Part shown: one piece after another, positions 21,832 to 30,560 of the stretch
Position numbering within the stretch: the stretch's first letter is position 1
Layout: each line of letters opens with the position of its first letter
Assembly (NCBI RefSeq): GCF_003856975.1
Contig: NZ_CP033107.1
Span: 2,976,001 to 3,040,000 of the forward strand
DNA: 64,000 bases
From: Plantibacter sp. PA-3-X8
GTDB taxonomy: Bacteria; Actinomycetota; Actinomycetes; Actinomycetales; Microbacteriaceae
Direction: 5' to 3'
Notes under the pieces: generated by a model
Told to the model about the DNA's origin: nothing
The model's database searches: none
What the model saw: only the letters and a program-made list of their open reading frames with translations
Made by a program: the position numbers and the translations under genes

Positions 21832-23922
21832 CTACTTGCCGAGCGTCTCGTGTGCTGCGGAGACGACTGCCTCCGTGGTGATGCCGAACTCACGGAACAG
21901 CGTCTTGTAGTCGGCGGACGCACCGAAGTGCTCGATCGACACGGTCCGGCCGGCGTCGCCGACGATGCTCTTCCAGGTCAGGCCGAGACCCGCCTCGACG
22001 GAGACGCGTGCGGTGACGGCCTTCGGGAGGACGGACTCGCGGTACTCGGCGGACTGCTCCTCGAACCACTCGAGTGCGGGCACCGAGACGACGCGGGCGT
22101 TGACGCCCTCGCCGCGCAGGACCTCGCGGGCCTCGACGGCGAGCTGGAGCTCGGAGCCCGTCGCGATGAGGATGACGTCCGGCGTGCCGCCGGGCGCCTC
22201 GGCGAGGATGTACGCACCCTTGGCGACGTTCGACGCTGCAGCGAAGGTCTCGCCGGTGGCGTCGCCCGTGCCGCGCTCGAACACCGGGATGTTCTGACGG
22301 GTCAGCGCGATGCCGGTCGGGCCGCCGCGACGCTTGAGGATCTCGAGCCAGGCGTAGGCCACCTCGTTCGCGTCACCCGGTCGCACGACGGCGAGGTTCG
22401 GGATGGCACGGAGCGAGGCGAGCTGCTCGATCGGCTGGTGCGTGGGGCCGTCCTCACCGAGGGCGACGGAGTCGTGGGTCCACACGAAGATGGACGGCAC
22501 GTTCATGAGCGCGGCGAGACGGACGGCCGGACGCATGTAGTCGCTGAAGATGAGGAAGGTGCCACCGAACGCGCGGGTCGGGCCGTGCAGGACGATGCCG
22601 TTGAGGATCGCGGCCATGGCGTGCTCGCGGATGCCGAAGTGCAGGACGCGACCGTAGGGGTTACCGGTCCACTCGTGGGTGGAGTGCTCGCTCGGGATGA
22701 ACGACGCACCGCCCTCGATCGTCGTGTTGTTCGACTCGGCGAGGTCGGCCGAACCGCCCCAGAGCTCCGGGATGACCGGGCCGAGGGCGTTGAGCACCTT
22801 GCCGGATGCGGCGCGGGTCGAGACGTCCTTGCCGGCCTCGAACACGGGCAGCGCCGACTCGACACCCTCGGGGAGTTCGCCGGCCTCGAGACGCTCGAGC
22901 AGCGCAGCGCGCTCCGGGTTGGCCGCGGCCCAGGCATCGAACGTCTGCTGCCACTCGGCGCGTGCCTCGGCACCGCGGTCGATCGCCTTGCGGGTGTGCT
23001 CGATGACCTCGTCGGCGACGAAGAAGTTCTGCTCGGGGTCGAAGCCGAGCACCTCCTTGACGGCCGCGAGCTCCTCGGCGCCCAGCGCCGAACCGTGGAT
23101 CTTGCCGGAGTTCTGCTTCTTGGGAGCCGGCCAACCGATGATGGTCTTGAGGATGATGAGCGACGGCTTGTCGGTCTCGGCCTTCGCGGCCTCGATCGCG
23201 TCGTTGAGCGCGTGGACGTCCTCGACGTACTCGCCCGTCTTCTTCCAGTCGACGACCTGGACGTGCCAGTGGTAGGCCTCGTAGCGGGCCTTGACGTCCT
23301 CGGTGAAGGCGATGTTGGTGTCGTCCTCGATCGAGATCTGGTTGGAGTCGTAGATCGCGATGAGGTTGCCGAGCTGCTGGTGACCGGCGAGCGAGGAGGC
23401 CTCGCTCGTGACGCCTTCCTGCAGGTCGCCGTCGCCGGCGATGACGTAGACGAAGTGGTCGAACGGGCTCGTGCCGGCCTCGGCCTCGGGGTCGAACAGG
23501 CCACGCTCGAAGCGGGACGCGTACGCGAAGCCCACGGCGGAGGCGAGCCCCTGGCCGAGGGGACCGGTGGTGATCTCGACGCCGTCGGTGTGGCCGTACT
23601 CCGGGTGACCCGGCGTGAGCGAGCCCCAGGTGCGGAGCGCCTCGAGGTCGGAGAGTTCCAGACCGTAGCCGCCCAGGTAGAGCTGGACGTACTGGGTCAG
23701 CGAGCTGTGCCCGACCGACAGGACGAAGCGGTCGCGTCCGAGCCAGTCCTGGTCCTTCGGATCGCGTCGCATGACCTTCTGGAACAGCAGGTAGGCGGCG
23801 GGGGCGAGACTCATCGCCGTTCCCGGGTGGCCGTTGCCGACCTTCTCCACCGCGTCGGCGGCGAGGATGCGCGCCGTGTCGACTGCTTTGCTGTCAATGC
23901 TTTCCCACTGCAGATCTGCCAC
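21832..23922 (-). CDS. tkt: Transketolase
   Basis: The thiamine-diphosphate enzyme that moves two-carbon units between sugar phosphates. It has 696 aa with N-terminal ADAVEKVGNGHPGTAMSLAP, the thiamine-diphosphate motif VIAGDGDLQEG followed by IYDSNQISIEDDT, and the central pyrimidine-binding region GIREHAMAAILNGI. The start is the GTG at 23922, preceded by GAGAAGGG; the longer open frame upstream lacks homology. It is the first gene of the six-gene operon, with a leader of roughly 150 nt. Confidence 0.97.
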   Translation of the reverse strand: MADLQWESIDSKAVDTARILAADAVEKVGNGHPGTAMSLAPAAYLLFQKVMRRDPKDQDWLGRDRFVLSVGHSSLTQYVQLYLGGYGLELSDLEALRTWGSLTPGHPEYGHTDGVEITTGPLGQGLASAVGFAYASRFERGLFDPEAEAGTSPFDHFVYVIAGDGDLQEGVTSEASSLAGHQQLGNLIAIYDSNQISIEDDTNIAFTEDVKARYEAYHWHVQVVDWKKTGEYVEDVHALNDAIEAAKAETDKPSLIILKTIIGWPAPKKQNSGKIHGSALGAEELAAVKEVLGFDPEQNFFVADEVIEHTRKAIDRGAEARAEWQQTFDAWAAANPERAALLERLEAGELPEGVESALPVFEAGKDVSTRAASGKVLNALGPVIPELWGGSADLAESNNTTIEGGASFIPSEHSTHEWTGNPYGRVLHFGIREHAMAAILNGIVLHGPTRAFGGTFLIFSDYMRPAVRLAALMNVPSIFVWTHDSVALGEDGPTHQPIEQLASLRAIPNLAVVRPGDANEVAYAWLEILKRRGGPTGIALTRQNIPVFERGTGDATGETFAAASNVAKGAYILAEAPGGTPDVILIATGSELQLAVEAREVLRGEGVNARVVSVPALEWFEEQSAEYRESVLPKAVTARVSVEAGLGLTWKSIVGDAGRTVSIEHFGASADYKTLFREFGITTEAVVSAAHETLGK

Positions 23923-24085
23923 TGAATACTGACCCTTCTCATCGGAACAGGAGGCCGACGAGCGGTCGAGCCTTCTTCTGTGCGTTCGCGGCCCACGTCG
24001 TCTTCGGCGTCCGAGCACACGACACCGCTCTTCGAACTGGGTGAAGGGGGGCGCACGCGTGCACAGTGGCTGGCGAGCACTTCCC

Positions 24086-24091
24086 AGCATA
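24086..24091 (-). promoter_or_regulatory. Possible -10 element (TATGCT) for the tkt operon
   Basis: On the minus strand TATGCT lies about 164 nt upstream of the tkt GTG, implying a leader of about 157 nt. No convincing -35 is visible. The rest of the 377-nt tkt-ctaB gap (23923-24299) holds only the two promoters and no coding sequence that I can support. Confidence 0.35.
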
Positions 24092-24235
24092 GCGAACCCC
24101 TGCAGCCGAGGGTCGATGTTCGACGAGCGCGAACACGCGACGTCACGGATCGTCGCAGAGCTTGCAGGACAGGCGTGACCCGGTGAGGGACCGCGCGTCT
24201 GCGCACCGTGAGTAGGGAGCCGTCCGCGCGTGTCG

Positions 24236-24241
24236 TAGAAT
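24236..24241 (+). promoter_or_regulatory. -10 element (TAGAAT) of ctaB
   Basis: TAGAAT lies 58 nt before the chosen ctaB start codon. AGAGGAG follows close to the start. Confidence 0.4.
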
Positions 24242-24299
24242 CGTCTGCGGACCGCGCACCGGGCGAGCAGTGCGTGGTGAACCGAACGTTAGAGGAGCA

Positions 24300-25220
24300 A
24301 TGGACGTCGCTGTAGCAGAACGTGTGTCGAGCCCCAAGCTCGGTTTCCGACGCAAGGCGAAGGCGTACATCGCCCTCACCAAGCCGCGGGTCATGGAACT
24401 GCTGCTCGTGACGACGATCCCCGTCATGATCCTCGCGAAGGGCGGTCTGCCCGACTGGTGGCTCGTGATCGCGACCGTCATCGGCGGGTCGTTGAGCGCC
24501 GGCTCCGCGGCGGCGTTCAACTGCTACATCGACCGCGACATCGACGCGGTCATGGACCGCACGAAGAAGCGCCCCCTCGTGACCGGCGAGCTCACGCCCC
24601 GTGAGGCACTCGTGTTCGCGTGGACGCTCGGCGTCGTCTCGACGGTCTGGCTCCTCGCCACCACCAACTGGCTGGCGGCCGCACTGTCCGTCGGCGCGAT
24701 CCTCTTCTACGTCTTCGTGTACACGCTGTGGCTGAAGCGACGCACCCAGCAGAACATCATCTGGGGTGGCATCGCGGGCTGCTTCCCCGTCGTCATCGGC
24801 TGGGCCGCCGTCACCGGTTCGCTCTCGTGGGCACCGATCATCCTCTTCGCGGTCGTGTTCCTCTGGACGCCGCCCCACTACTGGCCGCTGTCCATGAAGT
24901 ACCGCAGTGATTACCAGGCCGTCGGCGTGCCGATGCTCGCCGTCGTCCGCGGTCGCGCGCAGGTCGGCCTCCAGGTCATCCTGTACGCGTGGGCGACGGT
25001 CGTCTGCTCGCTCCTGCTCATCCCGGTGGCCGACATGGGGCTGCTGTACAGCGCCGTCGCCCTCCTGTCCGGCGGCTGGTTCGTCTACGAGACCCACCGC
25101 CTCTACAACCTCGCGATCCGCCACGAGCACGTCTCGCCGATGCGTGTCTTCCACGGTTCGATCACCTACCTGACCCTCCTGTTCCTCGCCGTCGGCATCG
25201 ACCCGCTGCTCCCGTTCTGA
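24300..25220 (+). CDS. ctaB: Protohaem IX farnesyltransferase (haem O synthase)
   Basis: A membrane prenyltransferase that converts haem B to haem O on the way to haem A for the aa3 oxidase. The 306-aa protein is of the UbiA superfamily. The prenyl-diphosphate/Mg site is [23 protein letters not shown] (NxxxDxxxD), and a second Asp-containing motif is [14 protein letters not shown]. About eight or nine transmembrane segments are evident. The ATG at 24300 follows AGAGGAG unusually closely (2 nt); a GTG at 24270 is in frame but lacks a ribosome-binding site. The gene lies divergent from tkt, as in other actinobacteria. ctaA, the next enzyme, is beyond the adjacent helicase and on the other strand. 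Confidence 0.93.
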   Translation: MDVAVAERVSSPKLGFRRKAKAYIALTKPRVMELLLVTTIPVMILAKGGLPDWWLVIATVIGGSLSAGSAAAFNCYIDRDIDAVMDRTKKRPLVTGELTPREALVFAWTLGVVSTVWLLATTNWLAAALSVGAILFYVFVYTLWLKRRTQQNIIWGGIAGCFPVVIGWAAVTGSLSWAPIILFAVVFLWTPPHYWPLSMKYRSDYQAVGVPMLAVVRGRAQVGLQVILYAWATVVCSLLLIPVADMGLLYSAVALLSGGWFVYETHRLYNLAIRHEHVSPMRVFHGSITYLTLLFLAVGIDPLLPF

Positions 25221-25224
25221 CCCG

Positions 25225-27774
25225 GTGGCTGACGCAGCGGAACGCGGCCGGCTGATCGCTGCGACGGGGGAGAGCCCCGACATCGTCTTCGACCGGTTCG
25301 TGTCCTGGGCCGAGGCCGGCGGACTCAGCCTGTACCCGGCGCAGGAGGAGGCGCTCATCGGCATCGTCGACGGCGCCAACGTCATCCTCTCCACCCCGAC
25401 GGGCACCGGCAAGAGCCTCGTCGCCGCCGGCGCACACTTCGCGGCGCTGAGCTCCGGTCGCCGCAGCTACTACACGGCCCCGATCAAGGCGCTCGTCAGC
25501 GAGAAGTTCTTCGCACTCGTCGAGATGTTCGGCGCGGAGAACGTCGGGATGGTCACCGGGGACTCCTCGGTGAACGCCGACGCGCCGATCGTCTGCTGCA
25601 CCGCGGAGATCGTCGCCAACCTGGCGCTCCGGCACGGCGAGGACGCCGGCACCGACCAGGTCGTGATGGACGAGTTCCACTTCTACGCCGACCCCGACCG
25701 CGGGTGGGCGTGGCAGGTGCCGCTGCTCACCCTCCCGGACACGCAGTTCATCCTCATGTCCGCGACCCTCGGCGACGTCGGCGACCTCGCGCACGACCTC
25801 GAGCGCCGGACCGGCCGTGAGACCGCCATCGTGACCGGCGTCGAACGACCGGTGCCGCTCCACTTCTCCTACGCGACCACACCGATCCACGAGACCGTGG
25901 AAGACCTCCTCCACACGGGACAGGCTCCGATCTACATCGTCCACTTCGCGCAGGCGGCGGCGCTCGAGCGGGCCCAGGCGTTGACCAGCCTCAAGGTCGT
26001 CACCCGCGAGCAACGCGACGAGATCGCCGACGCCATCGGCGACTTCCGGTTCAGCACCGCGTTCGGCACGACGCTGTCCCGGCTCGTCCGCAGCGGGATC
26101 GGCGTGCACCACGCCGGCATGCTGCCGAAGTACCGACGCCTCGTGGAGCAGCTGGCCCAACGTGGTCTCCTCCGCGTCATCTGCGGGACGGACACCCTCG
26201 GCGTCGGGATCAACGTCCCGATCCGCACCGTCCTGTTCACGGCGCTCACGAAATACGACGGCACGAAGATGCGGCAGGTGAACGCCCGGGAGTTCCACCA
26301 GATCGCCGGTCGTGCGGGTCGGGCCGGTTACGACACCGCGGGCACCGTCGTCGTCCAGGCCCCCGAGCACGAGACCGAGAACCTCAAGCTCATCGAGAAG
26401 GCCGGCGACGACCCCAAGAAGCGCCGGAAGATCATCCGGAAGAAGGCGCCGGAGGGGTTCGTGTCCTGGGGGGAGCCGAGCTTCCAGCGTCTCGTCGCGG
26501 CCGAGCCTGAGACACTGACCAGCCACATGCAGCTCACCCACGCGATGATGCTCAGCGTCATCGCACGCGGCGGTGACAGCTTCGGCACCATCCGCTCCCT
26601 CGTCTTCGACAACCACGAGCCTCGGGCGAGACGCTTCGCCCTGGCCAGGCGGGCGCTCGAGATCTACCGCACCCTCCGAACGGCAGGGGTGATTACTCAG
26701 ACGATCGACCCCGAGACGGGCGAGGTCGTCATCGGCCTCACGGTCGAGTTGCAGCCGAACTTCGCGCTCAACGCTCCGCTGTCGCCGTTCGCCCTCGCCG
26801 CGTTCGAGCTGTTGGACCCCGCGGAGCCCGGCTTCGCCCTCGACGTCATCTCGGTGGTCGAGTCGACGCTCGACGATCCGCGCCAGATCGTCATGGCCCA
26901 GCAGCACCTCGCCAGGGGCGAGGCCGTGCAGGCGATGAAGGCCGAGGGGATCGAATACGACCAGCGCATGGAGCTCCTCGAGGCGGTCACCCATCCGAGA
27001 CCGCTGGCGGAACTCCTCGAGGCGGCGTTCACGAGCTACACCGCCGCGCAGCCGTGGGCACTCGACCTCGAGCTCCGCCCGAAGGCGGTCGTGCGCGACT
27101 TCATCGAGCGTGCACTGAACTTCAGCGAGTTCGTCTCGTTCTACAGTCTCTCGAGGTCCGAGGGACTCGTCCTGCGGTACCTCTCCGACGCCTTCCGGGC
27201 GATCCGGCAGAGCGTGCCGGACGAGTTCAAGGACGAGGAGCTCCAGGACCTCATCGAGTGGCTCGGAGAACTCGTCCGACAGGTCGACTCGAGTCTGCTC
27301 GACGAGTGGGAGGAACTGTCCCACCCGGACCCCGAACGCCATGCGGAGGCGAGTCGGTCACTCCCGCCCACGCCACGGAGCGTCCTCGCCAACCGCCGGG
27401 CGTTCACCGTCCTCGTCCGGAACGAACTCTTCCGCCGGGTCCAGCTCGCGTCGCTTGAGCACTACGACGCGCTCGGCGAGCTCGACGCGTCGGCTGGATT
27501 CGACGCCGACACCTGGGCGGACGCCATGGATCCGTACTTCGAGGAGCACGGTGAACTCCCGACTGGCGCCGCAGCACGGAGCCCGGCGCTGCTGGTCGTC
27601 GACGACGAGGACGAGCGCCCCGTCGGCGACACGGGCGGTGTCTGGCGGGTGCGTCAGGTGTTCGCCGATCCGGCCGGCGACCATGACTGGGGGATCAGCG
27701 CGGTCATCGATCTCGACGCCTCCGACGAGACCGGGACCGCGGTCGTCCGCGTGACCGCGGTCGGGATGCTCTGA
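25225..27774 (+). CDS. SF2 DEAD/DEAH-type helicase with DUF3516 C-terminal region
   Basis: An 849-aa superfamily 2 helicase of the Ski2-like group. The P-loop is STPTGTGKS (Lys63), motif II is DEFH (Asp149-His152), SATLGD forms motif III, and motif VI is QIAGRAGRAGYD. A long C-terminal half (from about residue 400, KAPEGFVSWGEPSFQRL onward) is the actinobacterial DUF3516 type. The substrate, RNA or DNA, is unknown for this subfamily. The GTG at 25225 lies 4 nt after the ctaB stop codon, so the gene is cotranscribed with ctaB. Its stop codon falls in a 20-bp tandem repeat. helY at the end of the window is a relative with a different C-terminus. Confidence 0.88.
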   Translation: MADAAERGRLIAATGESPDIVFDRFVSWAEAGGLSLYPAQEEALIGIVDGANVILSTPTGTGKSLVAAGAHFAALSSGRRSYYTAPIKALVSEKFFALVEMFGAENVGMVTGDSSVNADAPIVCCTAEIVANLALRHGEDAGTDQVVMDEFHFYADPDRGWAWQVPLLTLPDTQFILMSATLGDVGDLAHDLERRTGRETAIVTGVERPVPLHFSYATTPIHETVEDLLHTGQAPIYIVHFAQAAALERAQALTSLKVVTREQRDEIADAIGDFRFSTAFGTTLSRLVRSGIGVHHAGMLPKYRRLVEQLAQRGLLRVICGTDTLGVGINVPIRTVLFTALTKYDGTKMRQVNAREFHQIAGRAGRAGYDTAGTVVVQAPEHETENLKLIEKAGDDPKKRRKIIRKKAPEGFVSWGEPSFQRLVAAEPETLTSHMQLTHAMMLSVIARGGDSFGTIRSLVFDNHEPRARRFALARRALEIYRTLRTAGVITQTIDPETGEVVIGLTVELQPNFALNAPLSPFALAAFELLDPAEPGFALDVISVVESTLDDPRQIVMAQQHLARGEAVQAMKAEGIEYDQRMELLEAVTHPRPLAELLEAAFTSYTAAQPWALDLELRPKAVVRDFIERALNFSEFVSFYSLSRSEGLVLRYLSDAFRAIRQSVPDEFKDEELQDLIEWLGELVRQVDSSLLDEWEELSHPDPERHAEASRSLPPTPRSVLANRRAFTVLVRNELFRRVQLASLEHYDALGELDASAGFDADTWADAMDPYFEEHGELPTGAAARSPALLVVDDEDERPVGDTGGVWRVRQVFADPAGDHDWGISAVIDLDASDETGTAVVRVTAVGML

Positions 27775-27873
27775 GCCGTCAGCAGGCGCAGTGAGCCGTC
27801 AGCAGGCGCGCTGAGCCGTCAGCAGGCCCCCTGAACCGTCGGCGGGAGAGCGTCTGAGTCGTCAGCGGGAGAC
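27771..27873. repeat. 20-bp tandem repeat between convergent helicase and ctaA
   Basis: Five imperfect copies of a 20-nt unit: 27771-27790, 27791-27810, 27811-27830, 27831-27850 and, after 3 extra bases, 27854-27873. The first unit reads CTGAGCCGTCAGCAGGCGCA. The array starts at the helicase stop codon and ends inside the last codons of ctaA. Copies 1-3 are nearly identical, and copies 4-5 diverge toward the ctaA coding sequence. Confidence 0.9.
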
Positions 27874-28893
27874 GCTGAGGAATGCCGACTCGTCGACGCG
27901 TGACGCGGTCCGGACCGGGATCCGCTGCTGCAGCACGACCCAGGTCATCGCGGCGACAAGCAGTCCGGCGAGCACCATGTGCAGCCCGACGAGCACCTCG
28001 GGGAGTCCGAGGCGGGCCTGGGTGAGCCCCACGATGATCTGCACCACTTCGACCGCGAGCAGTGTGGAGACCGCGGTGCGCACCCCACGCGACCCGCGGC
28101 GGGCGCCGAGCGCGATCGCACCGACGAGCAGCACGATGGTGCCGGCGAGCGTCGCGTAGGCGGGCCAGCTGTGGAGGTGCTGGAGGAACTCGGGGTCGAA
28201 CCCGTTGCGCGGCGCCGGCACCTCCTTCGAGTTGTCGCCGGCGTGCGGGCCCGAGCCCGTCGTCAGGATGCCGAACACGACGGTGACGGCGACGAAGAGG
28301 CTCGTCAGGTGGACGACGCCGAGGTACCAGCCGGGCATGACTTTCACCGCACCGCGGGGGCCGCGGTAGACCCGATGGACGAGCATCGTCGCGAGGGCGA
28401 CGAGGACGATCGAGATGACGAAGTGCAGCCCGACCACGTACGGGTTCAGCCCGGTGAGGACGGTGATGCCGCCGAGGACCGCCTGCGCGGGGATCGACAG
28501 GCCCTGGAGCAGGGTCAGTCGGAAGAGGTCGGGGCGCTGCCGACGCATGCGGATCACCGCGAGGAACGCGGCGATGACGATGGCCGCGAGGACGAAGGTC
28601 AGGAGTCGGTTGCCGAACTCGATGAACCCGTGGATGCCCATCTCCGGCGTGTTGACGAAGGAGTCGTCCGTGCAGCGCGGCCATGTCGGGCACCCGAGCC
28701 CGGAGGCCGTCAGACGCACGGCGCCCCCGGTCCCGATGAGGACGAGCTGGAAGGCAAAGGAGAGCCAGGCGACGACCCGCACGCGCTTGTCGATCGTCGT
28801 CGGCAACCACTGCCAGAACCGGGTGGCCCGCACCCGGTCGGGAAGGGACGGTGCCGGCGTCGGTCGACCGGCGGTCTTGGAGTGGTGTGACAC
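27862..28893 (-). CDS. ctaA: Haem A synthase
   Basis: A membrane enzyme that oxidises haem O to haem A for cytochrome c oxidase. The 343-aa protein has about eight transmembrane helices, and its haem-ligand histidines are visible in IHGFIEFGNRLL, VGLHFVISI, LQHLHSW and VGLHMVLAGL. The Cys pair GLGCPTWPRC, typical of CtaA, is present. The start is the GTG at 28893, preceded by AAGGA at 8 nt; the long upstream frame has no similarity to the family. The last codons lie inside the 20-bp tandem repeat. Confidence 0.93.
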   Translation of the reverse strand: MSHHSKTAGRPTPAPSLPDRVRATRFWQWLPTTIDKRVRVVAWLSFAFQLVLIGTGGAVRLTASGLGCPTWPRCTDDSFVNTPEMGIHGFIEFGNRLLTFVLAAIVIAAFLAVIRMRRQRPDLFRLTLLQGLSIPAQAVLGGITVLTGLNPYVVGLHFVISIVLVALATMLVHRVYRGPRGAVKVMPGWYLGVVHLTSLFVAVTVVFGILTTGSGPHAGDNSKEVPAPRNGFDPEFLQHLHSWPAYATLAGTIVLLVGAIALGARRGSRGVRTAVSTLLAVEVVQIIVGLTQARLGLPEVLVGLHMVLAGLLVAAMTWVVLQQRIPVRTASRVDESAFLSVSR

Positions 28894-28967
28894 GGGGTCG
28901 ATCCTTCGGTTCGCGGTGGCCACGGCTGCCGTATCCACCGTCCTCACCCACAACCCACAGGAAGCTG

Positions 28968-28977
28968 TAGGATTATG
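28968..28977. promoter_or_regulatory. Overlapping divergent -10 candidates between ctaA and sufB
   Basis: Plus strand TAGGAT (28968-28973) and minus strand CATAAT (28977-28972) overlap in the 248-nt ctaA-sufB gap. They could serve sufB and ctaA respectively. An alternative suf -10, TAGGTT, lies at 29022-29027. None has a clear -35. Confidence 0.35.
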
Positions 28978-29007
28978 AGGTTCACGGTGCGCGCGAGAAG
29001 CGCCATG

Positions 29008-29017
29008 GTTCATGAAC
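29008..29017. promoter_or_regulatory. Perfect 10-bp palindrome GTTCATGAAC upstream of sufB
   Basis: GTTCATGAAC lies 125 nt before the sufB ATG, between the two candidate -10 elements. It could be an operator for a dimeric repressor. No sufR gene is present next to the operon here, so any regulator would be encoded elsewhere. Confidence 0.35.
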
Positions 29018-29141
29018 ATTGTAGGTTCGCGAAGAAGCCGCCCGCACATCCCCTCCCCAATCCGCTCCGATCAGGCGCGTGCCATGGGAGGGAATGACGA
29101 CCTCCAGCCGGTGGTTGTCTCCAGGGAGGAAAGAGGGACAC

Positions 29142-30560
29142 ATGTCAGACATCCTGATCGATCGCCCGGAGCTCGCCGGACTCGGCCAATACGAGTTCGG
29201 ATGGCACGACGGCGACGTCGCCGGCGCTTCAGCGCGCCGCGGCATCTCCACCGAGGTCGTGGCCGACATCTCCGCACTGAAGAACGAACCGGACTGGATG
29301 CTGCAGCGCCGCCTCAAGGCCCTGCAGCTGTTCGAGCGCAAGCCCATGCCGACATGGGGTGCCGACCTCTCCGAGATCGACTTCGAGAACATCAAGTACT
29401 TCGTCCGGTCCACCGAGAAGCAGGCTCAGACCTGGGAGGACCTGCCGGACGACATCAAGAACACCTACGAGAAGCTCGGCATCCCCGAGGCGGAGCGCCA
29501 GCGCCTCGTCTCCGGCGTCGCCGCGCAGTACGAGTCCGAGGTGGTCTACCACCAGATCAACGAGGAGCTCGAGGCGCAGGGTGTCATCTTCATGGACACC
29601 GACACGGCGTTGCGCGAGCACCCCGAGTTCTTCGAGGAGTACTTCGGCACGGTCATCCCGTCCGGCGACAACAAGTTCGCCGCGCTGAACACCGCCGTGT
29701 GGTCGGGTGGCTCCTTCGTCTACGTGCCGCCCGGCGTGCACGTCGAGATCCCGCTGCAGGCCTACTTCCGGATCAACACCGAGAACATGGGCCAGTTCGA
29801 GCGCACGCTGATCATCGCCGACGAGGGCAGCTACGTGCACTACATCGAGGGTTGCACCGCGCCGATCTACAAGTCGGACTCGCTGCACTCCGCGGTCGTC
29901 GAGATCATCGTCAAGAAGAACGCCCGCGTCCGCTACACGACGATCCAGAACTGGTCGAACAACGTCTACAACCTGGTCACGAAGCGCGCTACGGCCGCCG
30001 AAGGCGCGACCATGGAGTGGATCGACGGCAACATCGGATCCAAGGTCACGATGAAGTACCCGTCCATCTACCTCATGGGCGAGCACGCCAAGGGCGAGAC
30101 CCTGTCCGTCGCGTTCGCCGGTCCCGGCCAGCACCAGGACGCCGGCGCGAAGATGATCCACATGGCTCCGTACACGCAGTCGTCCATCGTCTCCAAGTCG
30201 ATCGCCCGAGGCGGCGGACGCGCGGGATACCGCGGCGAGGTCCGGGTGGACGCCAACGCCCATCACTCGGCCAACACCGTGCGCTGCGACGCGCTCCTGG
30301 TCGACACCATCTCCCGCAGTGACACGTACCCGGCGATCGACATCCGGGTGGACGACGTCCAGCTCGGACACGAGGCGACGGTGTCCAAGGTCAGCGAGGA
30401 GCAGCTCTTCTACCTCATGAGCCGCGGCATGCCGGAAGACGAGGCCATGGCGATGATCGTCCGCGGCTTCATCGAGCCGATCGCCCGCGAACTGCCCATG
30501 GAGTACGCACTCGAACTCAACAAGCTCATCGAGATGGGCATGGAAGGATCCGTCGGTTAA
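29142..30560 (+). CDS. sufB: Fe-S cluster assembly protein SufB
   Basis: The scaffold subunit of the SufBC2D complex that builds [4Fe-4S] clusters. The 472-aa length is typical. The core has [41 protein letters not shown] beta-helix repeats (positions about 185-235), the EGCTAP segment with a conserved Cys, and the C-terminal [17 protein letters not shown] motif shared with SufD. The start is the ATG at 29142 behind AGAGGGA; the open frame upstream is not conserved. The stop codon overlaps the sufD start codon by one base. Confidence 0.97.
   Translation: MSDILIDRPELAGLGQYEFGWHDGDVAGASARRGISTEVVADISALKNEPDWMLQRRLKALQLFERKPMPTWGADLSEIDFENIKYFVRSTEKQAQTWEDLPDDIKNTYEKLGIPEAERQRLVSGVAAQYESEVVYHQINEELEAQGVIFMDTDTALREHPEFFEEYFGTVIPSGDNKFAALNTAVWSGGSFVYVPPGVHVEIPLQAYFRINTENMGQFERTLIIADEGSYVHYIEGCTAPIYKSDSLHSAVVEIIVKKNARVRYTTIQNWSNNVYNLVTKRATAAEGATMEWIDGNIGSKVTMKYPSIYLMGEHAKGETLSVAFAGPGQHQDAGAKMIHMAPYTQSSIVSKSIARGGGRAGYRGEVRVDANAHHSANTVRCDALLVDTISRSDTYPAIDIRVDDVQLGHEATVSKVSEEQLFYLMSRGMPEDEAMAMIVRGFIEPIARELPMEYALELNKLIEMGMEGSVG

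Noticed and set aside
20890..23925. 1011-residue open frame on the plus strand opposite tal and tkt
   Set aside because: It spans two real genes and their spacer on the other strand. Long antisense frames are expected at this GC content.
24118..24123. GTTCGA half-site in the tkt-ctaB spacer as a LexA box
   Set aside because: No TCGAAC partner lies at the required 4-nt spacing, and neither flanking gene is a damage gene.
27771..27873. Tandem repeat as a CRISPR array
   Set aside because: The units are directly adjacent with no unique spacers, and there are no cas genes.
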